DNA of 6,915 nucleotides. It comes from a bacterium (GTDB lineage: Bacteria > Ratteibacteria > UBA8468 > B48-G9 > DTJG01). The translations under genes and the position numbers were made by a program. The notes under the pieces were generated by a model. The model did not search any database. It had not been told where the DNA came from and worked only from the letters and a program-made list of their open reading frames with translations. The DNA is taken from assembly GCA_026418655.1 (NCBI GenBank), contig JAOAAW010000046.1:1-6915 (forward strand), read 5' to 3'. Positions 6,591 through 6,915 of this stretch are shown piece after piece (the first letter of the stretch is position 1; each line of letters starts with the position of its first letter).

Positions 6591-6621
6591 GAAATCGCCA
6601 GTTTTCAAAAATCCTTGAAAA
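6582..6621. repeat. 8-bp inverted repeat at the tRNA break, with a third copy; possible recombinase core site
   Basis: TTGAAAAC (6582-6589) and GTTTTCAA (6601-6608) are perfect inverted copies with an 11-base spacer (6590-6600). A further CTTGAAAA (6614-6621) repeats 6581-6588 directly and pairs with the middle copy as TTTTCAA/TTGAAAA over a 6-base spacer. The first arm is the tRNA anticodon loop itself, and the tRNA pattern ends there. Tyrosine recombinases of integrative elements bind short inverted arms and often use tRNA anticodon arms, so this could be an attachment-site core. That role is inference. Confidence 0.4.
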
Positions 6622-6664
6622 TCAATGGAATCTGTTGATATTCAATGATTTATACACAATTTTA

Positions 6665-6699
6665 TTTTCCTCTATTTTACCCTGTTTTACCCCATTTTT
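6665..6699. repeat. Four T-tracts in exact 10-bp phase, probable bent DNA
   Basis: Runs of four or more T begin at 6665, 6675, 6685 and 6695, exactly 10 bases apart. The second and third units share TTTTACCC. Tracts phased with the DNA helix give intrinsic curvature, as found at recombination sites, origins and some promoters. The 10-base step is not a multiple of three, so it does not reflect a protein repeat. Confidence 0.45.
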
Positions 6700-6731
6700 G
6701 GACACCAAATGGACACTATTTGGACACCAGA
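6699..6731. repeat. Three direct TGGACAC repeats with 11-bp period
   Basis: TGGACAC occurs at 6699, 6710 and 6721, each exactly 11 bases after the last; the units are TGGACACCAAA, TGGACACTATT and TGGACACCAGA. The array directly follows the phased T-tracts. The spacing of about one helical turn puts all copies on the same DNA face, as in arm-type integrase sites, iterons or clustered operator sites. Which protein binds, if any, cannot be told. Confidence 0.6.
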
Positions 6732-6862
6732 ACTGAATTCTAAAAATGAAAAATTTCCATCTAAAAACTCAATCCTTCTGCTTTGAGAAAATAATTTCAG
6801 TATATTGAAGCTATATCTGCATATAATTATCATCTAAAGTACGATAGAAACCCTTGCTGCAG

Positions 6863-6891
6863 TTGACAAAAAATAAATTTTGTGATATAAT
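6863..6891 (+). promoter_or_regulatory. Fully consensus extended -10 promoter reading out of the window
   Basis: TTGACA (6863-6868) and TATAAT (6886-6891) are both perfect, with the ideal 17-base spacer and TGA directly before the -10 (extended -10). It is the strongest promoter in the window. Transcription would start near 6898, leading into an SD and a gene just beyond the right edge. Confidence 0.8.
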
Positions 6892-6901
6892 ATATAGTAA
6901 T

Positions 6902-6908
6902 AAAGGAG
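6902..6908 (+). promoter_or_regulatory. Ribosome binding site for a gene beyond the right edge
   Basis: AAAGGAG lies about 10 bases after the predicted transcription start. The window ends in AT at 6914-6915; if the next base is G, an ATG would sit at a normal distance of 5 bases. The predicted leader is very short. The gene itself is not visible. Confidence 0.6.
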
Positions 6909-6915
6909 ATAAGAT

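Larger units (their letters stand above)
6492..6915. other. Non-coding region beyond the operon: tRNA fragment, repeats, promoters
   Basis: This 424-base stretch has no plausible protein gene on either strand. In order it holds a plus-strand promoter, a tRNA-Ser 5' half, an inverted repeat at the point where the tRNA breaks off, phased T-tracts, a triple 11-bp repeat, then about 130 AT-rich bases (6732-6862) in which I see nothing firm, and finally a consensus promoter with an SD reading out of the window. The composition is even more AT-rich than that of the genes. Confidence 0.6.

Noticed and set aside
6602..6621. TTTTCAA/TTGAAAA hairpin as a transcription terminator
   Set aside because: The stem is AT-rich and weak and is not followed by a T run.
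6622..6768. Minus-strand frame of about 48 codons as an integrase C-terminal remnant
   Set aside because: No start codon, SD or recognisable recombinase residues. The 10- and 11-base repeats inside it are not in codon phase.
6822..6827. Second TATAAT as a promoter
   Set aside because: No -35-like hexamer at a workable distance and no TG before it; probably chance in AT-rich DNA.
6582..6862. Group I intron interrupting the tRNA
   Set aside because: No recognisable guide sequence pairing with the 5' exon and no conserved core was seen. It cannot be excluded without the 3' exon, which is not in the window.

Overview
The window looks like chromosomal DNA from an AT-rich (by eye under 40% GC), peptidoglycan-making bacterium. 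Seven tightly packed genes run on the minus strand from about position 6455 down to the left edge. In transcription order they are an MscS-family channel, truA, murB, ddl, ftsQ, ftsA and ftsZ. The last five form the end of a division and cell wall (dcw) cluster. Proteins are recognisable but divergent, which suggests a deep or uncultured lineage. A PVC/Omnitrophota-like group is possible, but I cannot place it from this sequence alone.

Layout: 1-1095 is ftsZ, cut by the window edge. 1099-2382 is ftsA, 2372-3136 ftsQ, 3121-4032 ddl (TTG start), 4029-4937 murB, 4930-5694 truA (probable GTG start) and 5691-6455 the mscS-like gene. Neighbours overlap by 4 to 16 bases, except for a 3-base gap between ftsA and ftsZ, so translation is probably coupled along one transcript. 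The only convincing upstream promoter found is TTGACT-17-TATTAT at 6463-6491. Its -10 box lies 7 bases from the mscS ATG, which predicts a leaderless message. MurB and Ddl make peptidoglycan precursors, FtsQ/FtsA/FtsZ build the divisome, TruA modifies tRNA, and the channel would relieve osmotic stress.

6492-6915 carries no complete gene. A plus-strand promoter leads into the 5' half of a tRNA-Ser(UGA). The tRNA-like pattern stops at the anticodon loop, and no matching 3' half appears before the window ends. The break coincides with an 8-bp inverted repeat. It is followed by T-tracts spaced exactly 10 bp apart and three TGGACAC repeats spaced exactly 11 bp apart. A fully consensus extended -10 promoter and a ribosome binding site then point out of the window. 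My reading is the edge of an integrative element inserted in the tRNA gene; the integrase and the other junction are not visible.

Main points of interest: an FtsZ in which four normally conserved Asn residues are replaced, a Ddl with two metal-ligand residues reciprocally swapped (Asp to Glu and Glu to Asp), the possible leaderless operon start, and the interrupted tRNA with its repeat array.
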